Shown here: one piece after another, positions 37,881 through 50,208 of the stretch | How the letters are laid out: each line of letters starts with the position of its first letter | How positions within the stretch are numbered: position 1 is the first letter of the stretch | Notes under the pieces: generated by a model | Databases searched by the model: none | The model's input: only the letters and a program-made list of their open reading frames with translations | What the model was told of the DNA's origin: nothing | NCBI GenBank assembly: GCA_028023455.1 | Contig: JAQFVV010006312.1 | Span: forward strand, 1,364,001 to 1,428,000 | Direction of reading: 5' to 3' | Length of the DNA: 64,000 bases | DNA from: Epiperipatus broadwayi | Taxonomy: Eukaryota > Onychophora > Udeonychophora > Euonychophora > Peripatidae | Position numbers and translations under genes: made by a program

Positions 37881-39740
37881 TTATGTAATTTAATGAAAAG
37901 AGTTAATAGTTTGAGATTTACATATTAAAATGGATTCATACCTATTAAATAAATTGGAATTTAAATTGCAGAAGTTCATTACAGTTAAACAAGAAAGAAT
38001 TAAGTTTCTTAAAGCTTGTTTATGCTGGAAAATATTTTCAAATTGTTGTAGCATTTGGATAAACAGAAACATATATAATCAGGAGAAAATAATTAGTTTA
38101 GTTGCTAAGCAAGATTATTCAGGACTGCTGTAAAAATCTTGAACAAGAACTGTGATGGAAAACCGTATGGAAAGAAACTATATAGCTTCAGATATTTTGA
38201 ACAAATGCAGAATTGTGGCATTAAAGGTAAAAGGTCAAGATGACAACAAATTGAATTTTCTTGTGAAAAAACTTTATTGTTCTTGAAAAAATATTGTTAA
38301 GGTCAAGATGACAACAAATTGAATTTTCTTGTGAAAAAACTTTATTGTTCTTGAAAAAATATTGTTGACTGTTGAGTTAATTTAACAGCAATTATGCCCC
38401 TTGAGCCAATCAGCAATGTGTTAAAGCTTTGCTTGAAATTCATTGTTGGAGTCTGGAAGTGGCATCTAAGTGGAAGTTATTGTAGATTTGGAAGCAAAAT
38501 TTGAAAACTCAATGGACAAATTGAAAGTTATAGAGAGAGCAGCAAGATTGCTTCACATGATTGATTCGGCTGAAGGAAACAGAGAATGGTCTTAGAAGAT
38601 TAATGAAACTAAGATATACCTTAAAAATAACAACATAATGTGTCTTAAAGAAGACAAGGGCAGTAGGCTAGTTTTGTTGGATTCCAACTCGTATATTCAA
38701 AAAATGAACATGCAAATTACAAACTTGAAATTTACAAAGATTAACACATATAATACGAAATATTTTAAGGATAAATTTTTATTGACAATGTTGAGGGAAC
38801 TTTATAACAAAGCGATGTATCCCTCAGCATCTTTACCACTGCACATTTTTGCTAATATTAAGCTGCACAAAGAAGGCCAGACTCATGATTGATTTTAGTG
38901 GGACATATCACTGGAAAACAGCAAAGAAAATTGCTGATTGGTTGATGGGACATATAATCATATTTTGAGTGCATGGATAAAATTAATGAGAACCACAAAC
39001 TAGCCTCATTTGATATAAAAGAACTATATAGTTTGGCCCTCATAATCTATCCATTAACATCATTCAAGATATTTTGCAGCAAATTAACTATAATCCATAC
39101 AAAAACAATTTTAAAAAAAGATTGTAGGAGTAGCTAAGGATGAATTTTATAAAATGGGTAGCAGTTGGCCAATAGAGTTACCACTAAGTGGTATTTGTCT
39201 AAGTTTGAAAATAATATCTTGCCTAAATATTGCACATAGAGAGCGTACCAATAGCTCTTAGCCCCTTCATCACATGTGATATGTAGATGTCATATTTATG
39301 TTTGCGGCGGAGGATCAGATCAACAATATTCAGCTTGAGCTCGAAAATACATCACTTCTAGAATAGTCTATTGAAATAGAAGACATCAATCATGAAATTG
39401 ATTTTCTGGATATATTTATCCAAAAAATACCTATACAAATAATGGGGACAATTCTATTTCTGTCAAATGTCCCAATTTAATACAAGCTGGCTGGCTTTAA
39501 ATGTTTCTTATATAGAAACAAATATCTATGCATGTATGAGGCAGATAGAAAAAACAATATTTATGCATACATTAAAGATCTAATAGGACTTAGTTATAAT
39601 TGTAACATGCTTATTAAAACAGTTGGGAAATTTTACACCAATGTAAATAAAGTTAAAAACATTAATAATATGCCTAAAGCGTGGATAAGCTTCCCTTATG
39701 TTCCACATATTGCAAATAGCTTCTGCAATTTTTCATCCAA
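37881..39740 (+). pseudogene. Penelope-like element, tandem truncated copy
   Basis: It begins with sequence equivalent to 35476 (ATGAAAAGAGTTAATA then TTGAGATTT) right after the 3' end of the preceding copy, so the two are head-to-tail. It includes the N-terminal block (IERAARLLHMIDSAEGNREW), a degraded RT box near 39280, EDINHEIDFLDIFIQ, and the open piece 39532-39725 (YEADRKNNIYAYIKDLIGLS). It diverges from its sisters at about 39725, so the endonuclease is missing. Tandem partial copies of this kind are the pseudo-LTR arrangement known for Penelope elements. Confidence 0.8.
38231..38366 (+). repeat. 68-bp tandem duplication in the Penelope copy
   Basis: Two identical head-to-tail units from 38231 and 38299 (AAGGTCAAGATGACAACAAA then TTGAATTTTCTTGTG). 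The other copies have a single unit, so the duplication arose after insertion. Confidence 0.9.
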
Positions 39741-41163
39741 TGGGTTTTTATTTTAGCTTTAAATTGAAAAACAAAATTTAATACTTTTATTTAATTGGTC
39801 ACAGTGATATTTTTTTATTTTTCTCAGTCAATAATCAGTCCTTAAAACTTTGTCTTCAATCAGTCCCTCTTACATTAGGCCAACTGCTTAGGACAAAATA
39901 ATCTTTATTATATATTATTTAAAAATTACAAGTCAATTTTTTTTTGGAAATATTTATATTATATTGTTGGGTGATTATTGGTGTGAGATTTTGTTGAGTC
40001 AACAACTATTTTCTACTTTAAAGAATATCCACTTAAATGCGTTGATTATATAACTATATAATATAAATATCTCTTAGTTTAAATTATTGTCAGTTTAATC
40101 AGGTTTTTCAATAAAGTATTAAGTAATGAAATTTTCATACTGAAATAAAATTTTAATTTTTAAAATACATTAACTTATTTTTAAAATTAAGACTGAAGAT
40201 TTATTTATATTTTGATATAAAAAGTATTATTATTTTTTTAAATTAATAAAGTTAAAAATAATGTCGGTAATATATTTTATGTGACAACATATTTTTGGAA
40301 AAGGAATTTAGAAATTATTTAATAAGCTTTGTTTGAAGAATAAAAAGATGGAACTAATTTGATTATTTAGTTTAATCTTAATCAATTATTATTTTAAGCT
40401 TGATTAAGAAAAGTAAACAATATCATTGGTTCAGTATGTTTTATAGGAAAATTATTTTATATAAAATAACATATTTTACTAAAGAAAATATATTTTTGTT
40501 ATATTGGCATTATATATATAAATTGCTTAATTAAACATCTTTTTATATGCAAAAACTTTGACTTAGTTAATGCATGCATAATTCAAACATATATGATTGT
40601 ACAGGATGATAATAAAACATAGAAAATCTTGCAATAAACATGTATTATGTAGAACCTTATCTTAAACTTTATGCTTGATAATAATATCTTCAGAAATAAA
40701 AATATTTCTATAAAAATTGTTAATATAGATACAAGAAAATGATATCAGGAATAAATAAATAATTTCATGTATTTATACAAATATTTTCTGCTACATGAAA
40801 ATTTCAAAATATTTATTGAGTATTTTGAAATTTTCATTTCATGTAAGAAGCCATATTAATACATATTATTATTATTACAAAATGACAGCTTAATTTATAT
40901 TATAAATGTATGCAAGGTATTACTTAGATATAATAATGTAAAATATTCCATACTTTATTTGCAATATGTGTGTATATTCAAGATTTGTTGATACTATGTT
41001 TGCTGATCTCTTGGAATTCTCTTAATTAAAGATGGCAAATTTTACTTTTAAATTATTTTTTAAAAAGAACATACTGTCCTTTTTTTTTTATTTCTTGAAA
41101 TTTCTTTACAATAAATATATTTAGCATGAATATTTGCTCTGGTTTTTAGAAGTCTAATGCATA
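39741..41163. other. AT-rich intergenic, one hairpin
   Basis: No gene seen. A hairpin at about 40795-40843 pairs CATGAAAATTTCAAAATA with TATTTTGAAATTTTCAT. Confidence 0.55.
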
Positions 41164-42050
41164 AGTTGGTTATAGGTAATTCTTTACCAATTCTGCGGCA
41201 TTTCTTGCAATGTAGATCATTACATATGGCTTAGTTGAAAGAAAATTATACAAATCATTGATTTTTTTTCCCTTGTAAGTTACATTCCAATATTTTAATT
41301 TGATGATATTCATTTCCCATTCTGTGACAATTTTGATATAATCTTTTTTATTGTTTAATTGAATTGTACTTAATAGTGTTTTTAGCTCACATTTTTCTGT
41401 TAACAATAAATTCTTATTAATGTTTTTTTAAAAGCAGATGAGTAATGCAACATTTAATTTTATCAATTATAAATCAATATCTGAATGTAATATGAACAAT
41501 CAAAGATGTTAACAGTTTTATTTCTTTAAAAGGCTGGACATTCTGAAGAAACTCACCATCAGCATTATCATTTAGCTTGTTAATTTTTTGAAATTATATC
41601 CAAGGTGAGTTCCATTTCTTGTTGCCATAATTTTTGAAGACATTTTCTTGTTGTAGAAGTGAATATTAAAAATAATAAGGTAAGGTGAGCATTTGGAAAC
41701 CAGTTTTATGCATCTGGAATAAATGTTATATCAGATAGCAAACTTCTTGATTAAGGAGTCTGAAAATAAATTTTTAAATTTAAATTACTTGTAGCAGAAG
41801 AAAAATTGTCCTATATCTTGCTTATTAAATATATTTTGAAGTTTGTTATCTAACCATGAAATGATTTTGATTTCAAAATGCAGAGCCATTTACTCATTAG
41901 ACGAGGAATGGTGGTTAATTTATCATTTTTCTCTACTAAAAGCTTGAAACTCTTCAGTTTCACCAGTGTGAATGGATTTCATTACATATAGATGACTTAA
42001 CCTTCTGCTTTTTTTAATTTTATAAGTTCTCTTTTCAGTTGCAGTATGTA
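41164..42050 (-). pseudogene. Decayed coding-like stretch, unidentified
   Basis: The minus strand gives several protein-like pieces in shifting frames. One is a 78-codon frame at 41170-41406 (NVTYKGKKINDLYNFLS, then MIYIARNAAELVKNYL). Further upstream are NVFKNYGNKKWNSPW near 41600 and HLYVMKSIHTGETEEFQAF near 41960. I do not recognise the family. It could be a broken transposon ORF or a host pseudogene. Confidence 0.35.
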
Positions 42051-42956
42051 TAATATTAATATCACAGCAATCACGTGATAAAACAAGAGCAACTATCTAT
42101 TCTACTGTCATCTGTACTCTAGGTTTGAGAAATCGGTGATTACTGACGGTAAAGCATTTAAATCCCATAGATCAGACAAAATTGGAAGAATGTCAGTTGT
42201 GCAAATAATAACCATTTTTTATTCAGTTTTACTGTTCAAGCTAAAAGCCTGGACCAGCTTGAACAATTATATAAATTTGACTACTAGGTCAGTAAAAACC
42301 CCAATTCTTTTCAATTGTAGTTATTTTTTCCTTGGTTAAAGATATTAATAATGACAAATCATTTAATTCCTTAGCTTACATAATATGAGATGAAGCATGG
42401 GCAACTTTCTATTTTGTTATTTATAGTAAGCTTGATTAGAAATAATTGTTAGGCATTCTGTCCAGGAAAAAATATATATAATTATGATTTATAAATAACT
42501 AAGTTCACCAAAATATTATTGACTCTAGGTTTAGCTTGAATAGTGAGATGAAGTTAAAGATGGTTGATAGATGCATTAATGTATTATTTTCAGTTTTGAA
42601 TTCTAAGTTTCATTGTTAATTGCAAAAGTCACAAACCAGTATGGGGATGCAAATTTATATGCACCACCATTAGATATTGCTGATGATGTAAGCTAATAAT
42701 TTTTTTAATTCAAACCAGAAAAATATACTATTAAAGCATCTCCTCTTAGTACTTCACATAACACAGACAGTTCCTTCTTATACATAAATTTACAAATGGT
42801 ATAGTTAATCAAGTGTTTTGACATATTAAAGCATTTTCTGAAAGTGCACAAAATAATAAAAACGTAGCTTTAAAGTTGACAATATGAAAAGTAAGAGAAA
42901 AATATTTTTCATTCATTATCAGAAAACTCATTTTATTTATTATACTGATAAAATAT

Positions 42957-43484
42957 ACAGATGGAAACATAATGGATGAAATTAATTATAGAGTTAAACT
43001 TGATTGGAGTGCTTTTGGTAGAAATAATTTGATACTAAAAGGAAATATGCCTATGTGTTTGAAAAGGAAGGTTTTTAATAAATGTGTTTTACCAGTTCTT
43101 ACTTATGGATCTGAGACTTGGACATTTAATAGAAGAGCAATACAGAGATTTCAGACCACTCAAAGTAGTATGGAGAGATGCAATATATGGATAAGAGAAC
43201 AAACAGGTGCTACTGACCTCATTGAAAAAATTAAAAAACTGAAGTGGAGTTGGGCTGGACATATTGCTAGAAGAGATGATAATAGATGGACAATTGAAAT
43301 CTTAAACTGAATTCCAAGAGATTGTAAAAGACCCAGAAAGAGACCACATGTGAGATCGATGGATGAAATAAGAGTGTGCAGGGGTGATGTGGAGAAGAGA
43401 AGCTAAAGATCAGGGAAGATGGATTGAACTTGGAGAGACCTTCATCCTGCAGTGGATTGATAATGGTTGTTGATGATGATGATG
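42957..43484 (+). mobile_element. 5'-truncated RTE-type LINE remnant
   Basis: The copy starts inside the C-terminal part of an endonuclease-reverse transcriptase and ends in a TGA/GAT microsatellite (TGATGATGATGATGG, 43471-43484), a usual RTE-type tail. A long 5' truncation and a short repeat tail are typical of target-primed reverse transcription. Confidence 0.85.
42972..43469 (+). pseudogene. C-terminal fragment of RTE endonuclease-RT
   Basis: An open 112-codon piece (42972-43310) contains VFNKCVLPVLTYGSETWTF and KKLKWSWAGHIARRDDNRW, both hallmark blocks of the RTE group's RT C-terminus. Past a TGA the frame continues with PRDCKRPRKRPHVR and MDEIRVCRGD. After a frameshift comes WIELGETFILQWIDNGC and the natural stop. 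Only the thumb and C-terminal region survive; the catalytic palm and the endonuclease are absent. Two stops and one frameshift make it non-functional. Confidence 0.85.
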
Positions 43485-44604
43485 GCTGATCAAAATTGAA
43501 TAACAATTCAGCTTAAAGGTATAAAAATGAGTAACTTACATTTGATTATTAACTATAGATTTAAGTCAATTATAAAAATGTTAATTGCAAGATACCCATT
43601 ACTTTAAATAGTATAAGAAATATGGTATTTCAGATGTGTTTTATGAAAGCATTTTCTGTGTGTGAACATTTGATAAATATGATCACTAAAAGAAGATGCA
43701 TTTTGATATCTCACAACAATTAGTGTAAATCAAATTACACAAAACCTTGTGAAATGCATGCATTAATGATATGTCTGAAACTAGTTTTTTATTGATCAAC
43801 ATTTAGAGAAAATTTTACACGAAGATATTTTAGTCTAATTCACTAAAAGCTTATTGTGACTTTCTAGAAACTTCAACTATACTGTAGTTATATATTCTTT
43901 TGCATATGTTCTCTGCTAAATTTAATTAAGGAATAGGCATTTGGACTATACAAAAATTTGCATTTGATCACATTACTTCTTCAGTTCATTTTTTAAAATA
44001 ATTTCTAATTGACATTTCATATATCCAACTGCATTATAAATTTATCGATCCGTGATTTTTAGAGGAATTATTAAATGTTTTAAAAATATTCCAAATTTGC
44101 ATAACTGATAATGAATTTAATCAATTGAAACTTTCTTTTTGTTACTAAGTCATTGTAAAATTAGTGCTCTATAAAAATATCCTGCATATTCATGAAATTT
44201 TCAACATAATATATGAGTATTATATGATTGATTTATTCTATTCAGTTTGAAATGTTCTTTTGCTTTTAGCATGATTATATCTTATGTTATTCATGTCCAT
44301 TATAAATATTAATAAAGTAAATATTTAAAAATCATATGATCTTGAGCACCTAATCTGCTATTGTTTTATTTATTTATAGTTTCATTAATAACTTGATTAA
44401 GAATTTCTTTGGTATTTACTTTTAAAAACTATAAAAGCATTGCTTTAGTGATACTACAATCTTTATGTATTATGTAGAATTATATTTCAGAATTCAAAAT
44501 AGAAACTAATCACCAGTCTCATCAAAGCCATCTGTAAGCAGGTTATCCCAAGGAACATTCTTCCCTTTTATTGATTGCTTCCTAAAAGCATTATTATTTA
44601 TTTC
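43485..44604. other. AT-rich intergenic, no gene seen
   Basis: No ORF above background and no repeat recognised. Confidence 0.55.
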
Positions 44605-44970
44605 AGATAGTAAGGATTTTTTTATCCTAACACAAGCACTGTATTGCTTTATATCTCAACAATGTCTTATTGAGGAACCTTCGAACTAAGACAGAAGATA
44701 GAGACTTTAGAAAAAATAAGAACAGCAATCTTATCTTTAAACCTACTTTCTAGTTATATAGACCAGTCTGAAGCATCTCAGTTTAAGAGTGTGAAGATGT
44801 TTCTCTTTTCACTTTACTTCCATTATTTTCTTTCTGCATATTAACTGATCTTTTCTAAAGCCTTTATCTTACGTCTTAGTTCGAATTTCCCCAATACTCA
44901 ACAAGACATTGTTAAGATATAAAAACAAACAGTACAGTGTTTGTGCAAGGATAAAAAATTCTTATTATCT
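44605..44970. mobile_element. MITE with about 115-bp inverted arms
   Basis: The left arm (AGATAGTAAGG, ATCCTAACACAAGCACTGTA, CAATGTCTTATTGAGG, TTCGAACTAAGAC) is complementary to the right arm (GTCTTAGTTCGAA, CAAGACATTGTTAAG, TACAGTGTTTGTGCAAGGAT, TTATTATCT). Total is about 366 bp with no ORF. The arms are diverged by small indels, so it is an old copy. Confidence 0.8.
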
Positions 44971-45314
44971 AAATTACATACTATCGCTGCACTAGCAAAT
45001 AAAATTAAATATATTGCATTTTTATAATTTCCTTTATTAAAATCATTTCTTCAGCATTTTAATTGTCTTTAAATTTCCTTTGAAACTTCCATAATTTATC
45101 TTAATTGCATCAAAATTTAGAATAATAAAATTGAAATTTATTAATTTGTAATAAATATGCATGGATTTTAAAATATATCATATTAACAGAAAATATCTCC
45201 AAAAATACTTATGTAATTTTATTTCAAATTTAATCCTGTTGTGTATGTATTTAACCACTAAACATCACATGATCACCATCTCTTATGCTAGAACATAACT
45301 GTTATTAAACTAGG

Positions 45315-45495
45315 CAAAACTCTCCATACAGTAGTGCCACCTGTGCCAACCAGAATAATCAATGGATGCCAGAAGGCTTGTGCATAAAATCCCCATCTAG
45401 TGCCTACTCATCCAATATCCCCAGACTAGTCTGGGGATATTGGATGAGTAGGCACTAGTGTGCCAACCAAAGTAATCAATGGAGAGTTTTGTATG
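45315..45495. mobile_element. Small inverted-repeat element containing a perfect palindrome
   Basis: The ends are complementary (CAAAACTCTCCAT at about 45317 and ATGGAGAGTTTTG at about 45479). Inside is a direct repeat (TGTGCCAACCA then TAATCAATGG, from about 45338 and 45459) and a central 62-bp palindrome. It has no coding capacity. A diverged partial relative lies near 63120-63190. Confidence 0.65.
45397..45458. repeat. Perfect 62-bp palindrome
   Basis: Thirty-one bases starting CTAGTGCCTACTCATCC are followed without a spacer by their exact reverse complement, centred between 45427 and 45428 (GACT/AGTC). No mismatch. Confidence 0.98.
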
Positions 45496-45523
45496 TATTT
45501 AATCTGTTGGTGGAGTGTTTCAT

Positions 45524-46088
45524 TACAAAAAGTAGAAAAATTGAAAAGTGTATAGTACTTTTGTGTCTTATGCTTATGTATGTAAATTACAGTACTTTAT
45601 CTCTATAATAGATCTAGAATGACTGTCAAAAGAGACTTCTTATTTTGATTACAATAGCCTGATAGTTTCATTTTCATTCCTAGCTTTAGGCAGTTAATGT
45701 TGATTGACTTCTGATATAGCAAGAGATTTCTAATTAAATAATTATAAATGGAAAACTAAATATTTCCATCTAAGGATATGTTAAGAAATATAATATTTAA
45801 CCTATTATTGTTTTTTTTTTTTTTTACAAAAAGTAAGGAAATTGAAAAGTGTGTGATGCTTACACTTATACATGTAAACTATAATGCTATGTTTATATTA
45901 GATCTGAAGTGGTTATCAAAAAAAATTCTCATTTGACTGCAATAACCTGATAGTTTTACTTTCATTGTTGGACATGGGCAGTTAACCTTAATTTGTTACT
46001 GGTCTAGCAAGAACTTTCTAATTAAATAAATGGAAAACTCCATAGGCTAAATATTTCTATCTAAACAGCCATTAAAAAAATATAATGC
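45524..46088. repeat. Diverged tandem duplication, period about 300 bp
   Basis: Unit A (45524-45795) and unit B (45825-46088) share the same order of landmarks: TACAAAAAGTA, ATTGAAAAGTGT, ATTAGATCTGAA-type, CAATAGCCTGATAGTTT/CAATAACCTGATAGTTT, CTAATTAAATAA, ATGGAAAACT, AATATTT. Divergence is substantial, so the duplication is old. No ORF. Confidence 0.75.
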
Positions 46089-46135
46089 ATATATCTAAAT
46101 AAATGTGAATAATTAGATAGCTCCATGCTTTATTA

Positions 46136-46790
46136 AAGTGATACGCATTTGAAGTTGCCAGACAATCACAATGAAATTGCAGCATCCAAACTAGTCATAT
46201 GATCATTTATTATCATCAGATTAAAAGTTGAATCCATTTTTACCTTGGTTATAAAGCAAGCCGTTCTATATGCATTGAAGATCGACAACCATTTCCTATG
46301 TCCTGAGATTTTTAAAGACTTGACATCTTTTCAAATCCTAGACAGTAAGTAAACTCTACATGAGAAGTGTATATATCAAATTTAATATTTTTCAGGGATA
46401 AATACAATGTAAATGAATATTAAATAATTTTATTGAACTGTACATTATTAGAGAAAAATGTTTAGCAATTGATGTTGTGAAGCAAGCATTTTTATATTTG
46501 TTTATATCCTATTTCATCTGTGATAATTATCAAATTTGGCATATATGTTTCTCATTGGGAATTTAAATATTCTCTAGGATTTAAAAAAAAGATATTAAGT
46601 CTTAAAAAATTTCAGCTCACAGAAAATAGCTGTTTATCTTCAGTAGAAATTTAATACTTTGCATTCAGCGTAAAAGTGATATTCATTTTATCTCTATGAC
46701 AATAAGCTATAGTAACATAGATGACTTTTTAACTGTAATTTGCGATTGCCTGGCAACATCAATTGCTGGAAATTTTCTCTAATAATCCAT
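46136..46790. mobile_element. Foldback MITE, arms about 200-270 bp
   Basis: Inverted blocks pair in order. GAAGTTGCCAGACAATCACA (46152) pairs with the complement of GCGATTGCCTGGCAACATC (about 46743). CTGAGATTTTTAAAGACTTG (about 46303) pairs with the complement of a block near 46590-46610. CAAATCCTAGACAG (about 46332) pairs with the complement of CTCTAGGATTT (about 46573). No ORF and no clear target duplication. Confidence 0.7.
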
Positions 46791-49700
46791 GCTCTTACCC
46801 AATTATTTCTGTTCATTTATATTCTAATATATTATGAAAAATATTAAATTTGACATATATTTGTATCAACTGCCATTTCATTCTAAGCTTTCCTGTGAAT
46901 ATCTAAAACTATTGATAATAGTGAAACATAAAAATATTCCTACTTATACAATTTAATTATAAAAAATATACACATTTAATCATCAACAAAAATAATTAGC
47001 TGTAAAAATTAGAATCTAAAGAGCCAATCACGACTACAAACACTCATGATTACTCTTATATAGATAATTTCTTGTGTAAAATTTCTGAATTCAAATTTAC
47101 AAATCTTTTTTTTTATTTAATACTTTTTCAAACAGAATAAAGAGATGATACAGTTGTATATAGCAGGCATAGTTTAGTATTAGTGACTATCTTTTTTGGT
47201 TTTATAAAAAACGATGTTCTAATTATTAATATATAATCTGATTTAGGGTGTTTTATAAATTCTGCATCATAGGAAAACATTAAAAATGGCAGTAGAAGTT
47301 TATTATTTACAAATCTTGTTCAGTTGATCCACTATAACTTACATTATACACGATAAATGCTTTCGCCAGACAATAAACATTCTCATAATGAATCAAAAAT
47401 AATGGTTTTATATCTTTCAATAATTCCTGATATTAATTTTCTCCCAATTCATAAAATTAGTTCAGCAATCAAAATCATTTTTTCTTAAGTTCTGTAGTTG
47501 AAATTATGTGGATGCTGCTTATAAACTTGAATAATGTGATGAATGCTGTAATTGTTTTGATGGACAACTGCCAAAAATATTTAGGGATTCCTACAATGAA
47601 TAAGGATAGCAGTCACCTATATTATCATCTGTTGATTTCAATGATAAACAGTATATTATTGGCTCATTGTTTAGAAGTGTTTTTTTATAAATAGAATTAT
47701 TCGGATTCATTCTTTGTTGATCAGATTTTTATAGTCAGTAAATATATAACACCCATTTATGTTGTAACTTAATTACAATTTTTGCATGGAGAGTTTTAAT
47801 AACCTCCATTGCAGTATAACAAATAAAAAAATACATATGGCATTTGAATACAAAATGTTACATTCAATTTAACGAGTTTCACTGTATTAAAAAATATAAC
47901 TAAATATTTTATATTTGATAAAGTATTCTTTTTGCAGTAAACTGCTAAGATTTCAAGCATATTCTAAATGACTTGATCATTTTTTTTCATGCTAAAATAT
48001 TTTTGCAAAAAATAAACTCATTTTATTAATATTTTTGACCCTTGAAATGTAAATTAGAATTGTATTTTTTTTTCTTTTAATTTGTGGTATTTAAGACATT
48101 TACACATAAGTTATTTTTATTTTTTTAAAAAGTAGATATTATTTAATGTATTTTTATCATGGTGGTCGTTTTTTATTTTTGATAAAGATTTTTTTTTCTT
48201 GAATTTAAGAAAAATTGGAAATCTTTAGTTGAATTATTCTCTACTTTATAAAACTACATTTGTTATTATAATGTAATGATTTTTGTTCTGATTTAGTCTT
48301 TCTCAAATAAAATGATTATGAGTTAGGACAGGTTTGGAGTATGTCTATAGAATCATTTTCAATACTAATCCTGGAAGTATTAACAATAGGCTAATTTGTA
48401 AATATTCTACTAGGTGACTTCTGGCATAAACATTGTAAGTCAAAATAATTTTCTAATGAAGATTGCTAAATTAAACTTAGTAGAAAATCTATTAAAATCA
48501 GTATCATGTGAAAACTAATATTATTATTTGAAAGACAGCATTAGTGCCAATAAAGGAAAACTAATATTCATTATGGCTGTTCTAATAAGAAACAAAGACT
48601 TAGATTTAAAAATATGAGCAGCATAATGATTTATCATCACTACTTGTATTACATCAACAAAACAATAGAAACAATTACACATTTTGCGTAAATATGTTGC
48701 TTTGCATGTTTTAGTGTAATTGAAAAGTGACAAATGCTAAAATTTCATGTTCCATGAATTGCAAATCAGCTGTCATTTCTGATACTCAGACCTCATATGA
48801 ATTTCCAAGCAATAAACTATACAATTATTTAATATTTATTTATTTATATTGGCTGGCTATAATCATTTAAAAAAGTACGTTTTGTTATCTACTACCATTT
48901 AAAAAAGAAAGTTTTGTTATCTACTGCCATATAATTAAATCGGTCAAATAGTTAAATGAGTAAACTTATCAATATACAACTAATATCTAATTTAGGTTTC
49001 CTAACCGACTGTATTTGAAGTACTATCATAGAGTTTAAGCATGGTTTTCATAGAATCAGCAGGCTCAATTTTTCATTATAAAGATTATTTCAAAATTATT
49101 TTAAAAAGGCACAGTATTGATTGCTTTCATTGGAAGATATTACTGAGTGTGGAATATAATAGAGATGTAAAACTTTAAAGGCATAAATGTGGACACATAT
49201 AGATCTTACTTTCTATTATTATGCATTGAATAGTTTTTTTATTTTTTATTAATTGCATATATTAAAATATATATATGGTTTTTCTATAGAAGCAAGAACA
49301 GCTGGCCTTCATCAGTAATAATTTATCATTGCAAACCATTTCTATGATGTGTTTTTTAACATCTCAGTTTTAGAGCTGTTTATGAATCTGTTATATTATT
49401 GAAATGCATAATGAAGATATATAACAATAAATTTTTAATACTGAGTAAATAAGTACATGGTACTATTATAAATAGAAAGAAGCACTTCTGTGTAAATAAG
49501 TGCTTTCTGCTTTTATACTTTTTTGATGTTTTTATCTATATTAATTTATGTTTTTTTTTTTTTTGTCTTTTTTTTTTCACTATTCTTATCTACCTTTATA
49601 CAGATATTCTCAAAATTTAAACATGCTTTTAGGATTTATATTTCAGTGAGTGCTATAAATAGCATGTATTTTAAAATAGCTTTAATCACTTAGTAATAAA

Positions 49701-50204
49701 AATACATGGTCTAAAATTATGTGTCAGCAAAAAGGATAAAATTAAACTCAAAAATGTAAAATACCCATAAGTCTTTTAGTTTCTAGGTAATAGTAAGTCT
49801 GTAGAAATTTATAATATCAGGCATAGTAAAAAAAAAAAGACTGGGTAAACAACAATAATTACAGAAAGCTGGGATTGTATTTTATCCATATATATATATA
49901 TCATATAGCAAGAATAAAATATAATTCAATTATATATATTAAAATTCATTATCTAAAAAAAAAAAGATTGTTAAATTTATTCATTAAAAAAAACCAAACA
50001 GTAATATTTAAAATATATGTACAGTATACTATATATAGGAAACAAAAACCCAAAATGTTAGAATACTATCTAACCAATAGCCAATCCAACTACCATGCAA
50101 CCATTAGTTGTCAAATGTCTAGCTATTATTAACCAAAAATGTAAAACTCCTAGGTTAATTTATATTAACTAATGATGAGAATTAATGTGATAAATATAAT
50201 ATAT
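46791..50204. other. AT-rich intergenic, no gene seen
   Basis: Short ORFs only, and poly-T runs near 48070-48200 and 49550-49580. One short tandem duplication is listed separately. Confidence 0.55.
48864..48927. repeat. 32-bp tandem duplication
   Basis: Two units (from 48864 and 48896), each CATTTAAAAAAG, then GTTTTGTTATCTACT, with three to four differences between them. Confidence 0.85.
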
Positions 50205-50208
50205 ATAT

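Noticed and set aside
49875-50132. 85-codon frame before element 2
   Set aside because: Ile/Lys/Tyr-rich translation of AT-rich repeats with no family features.
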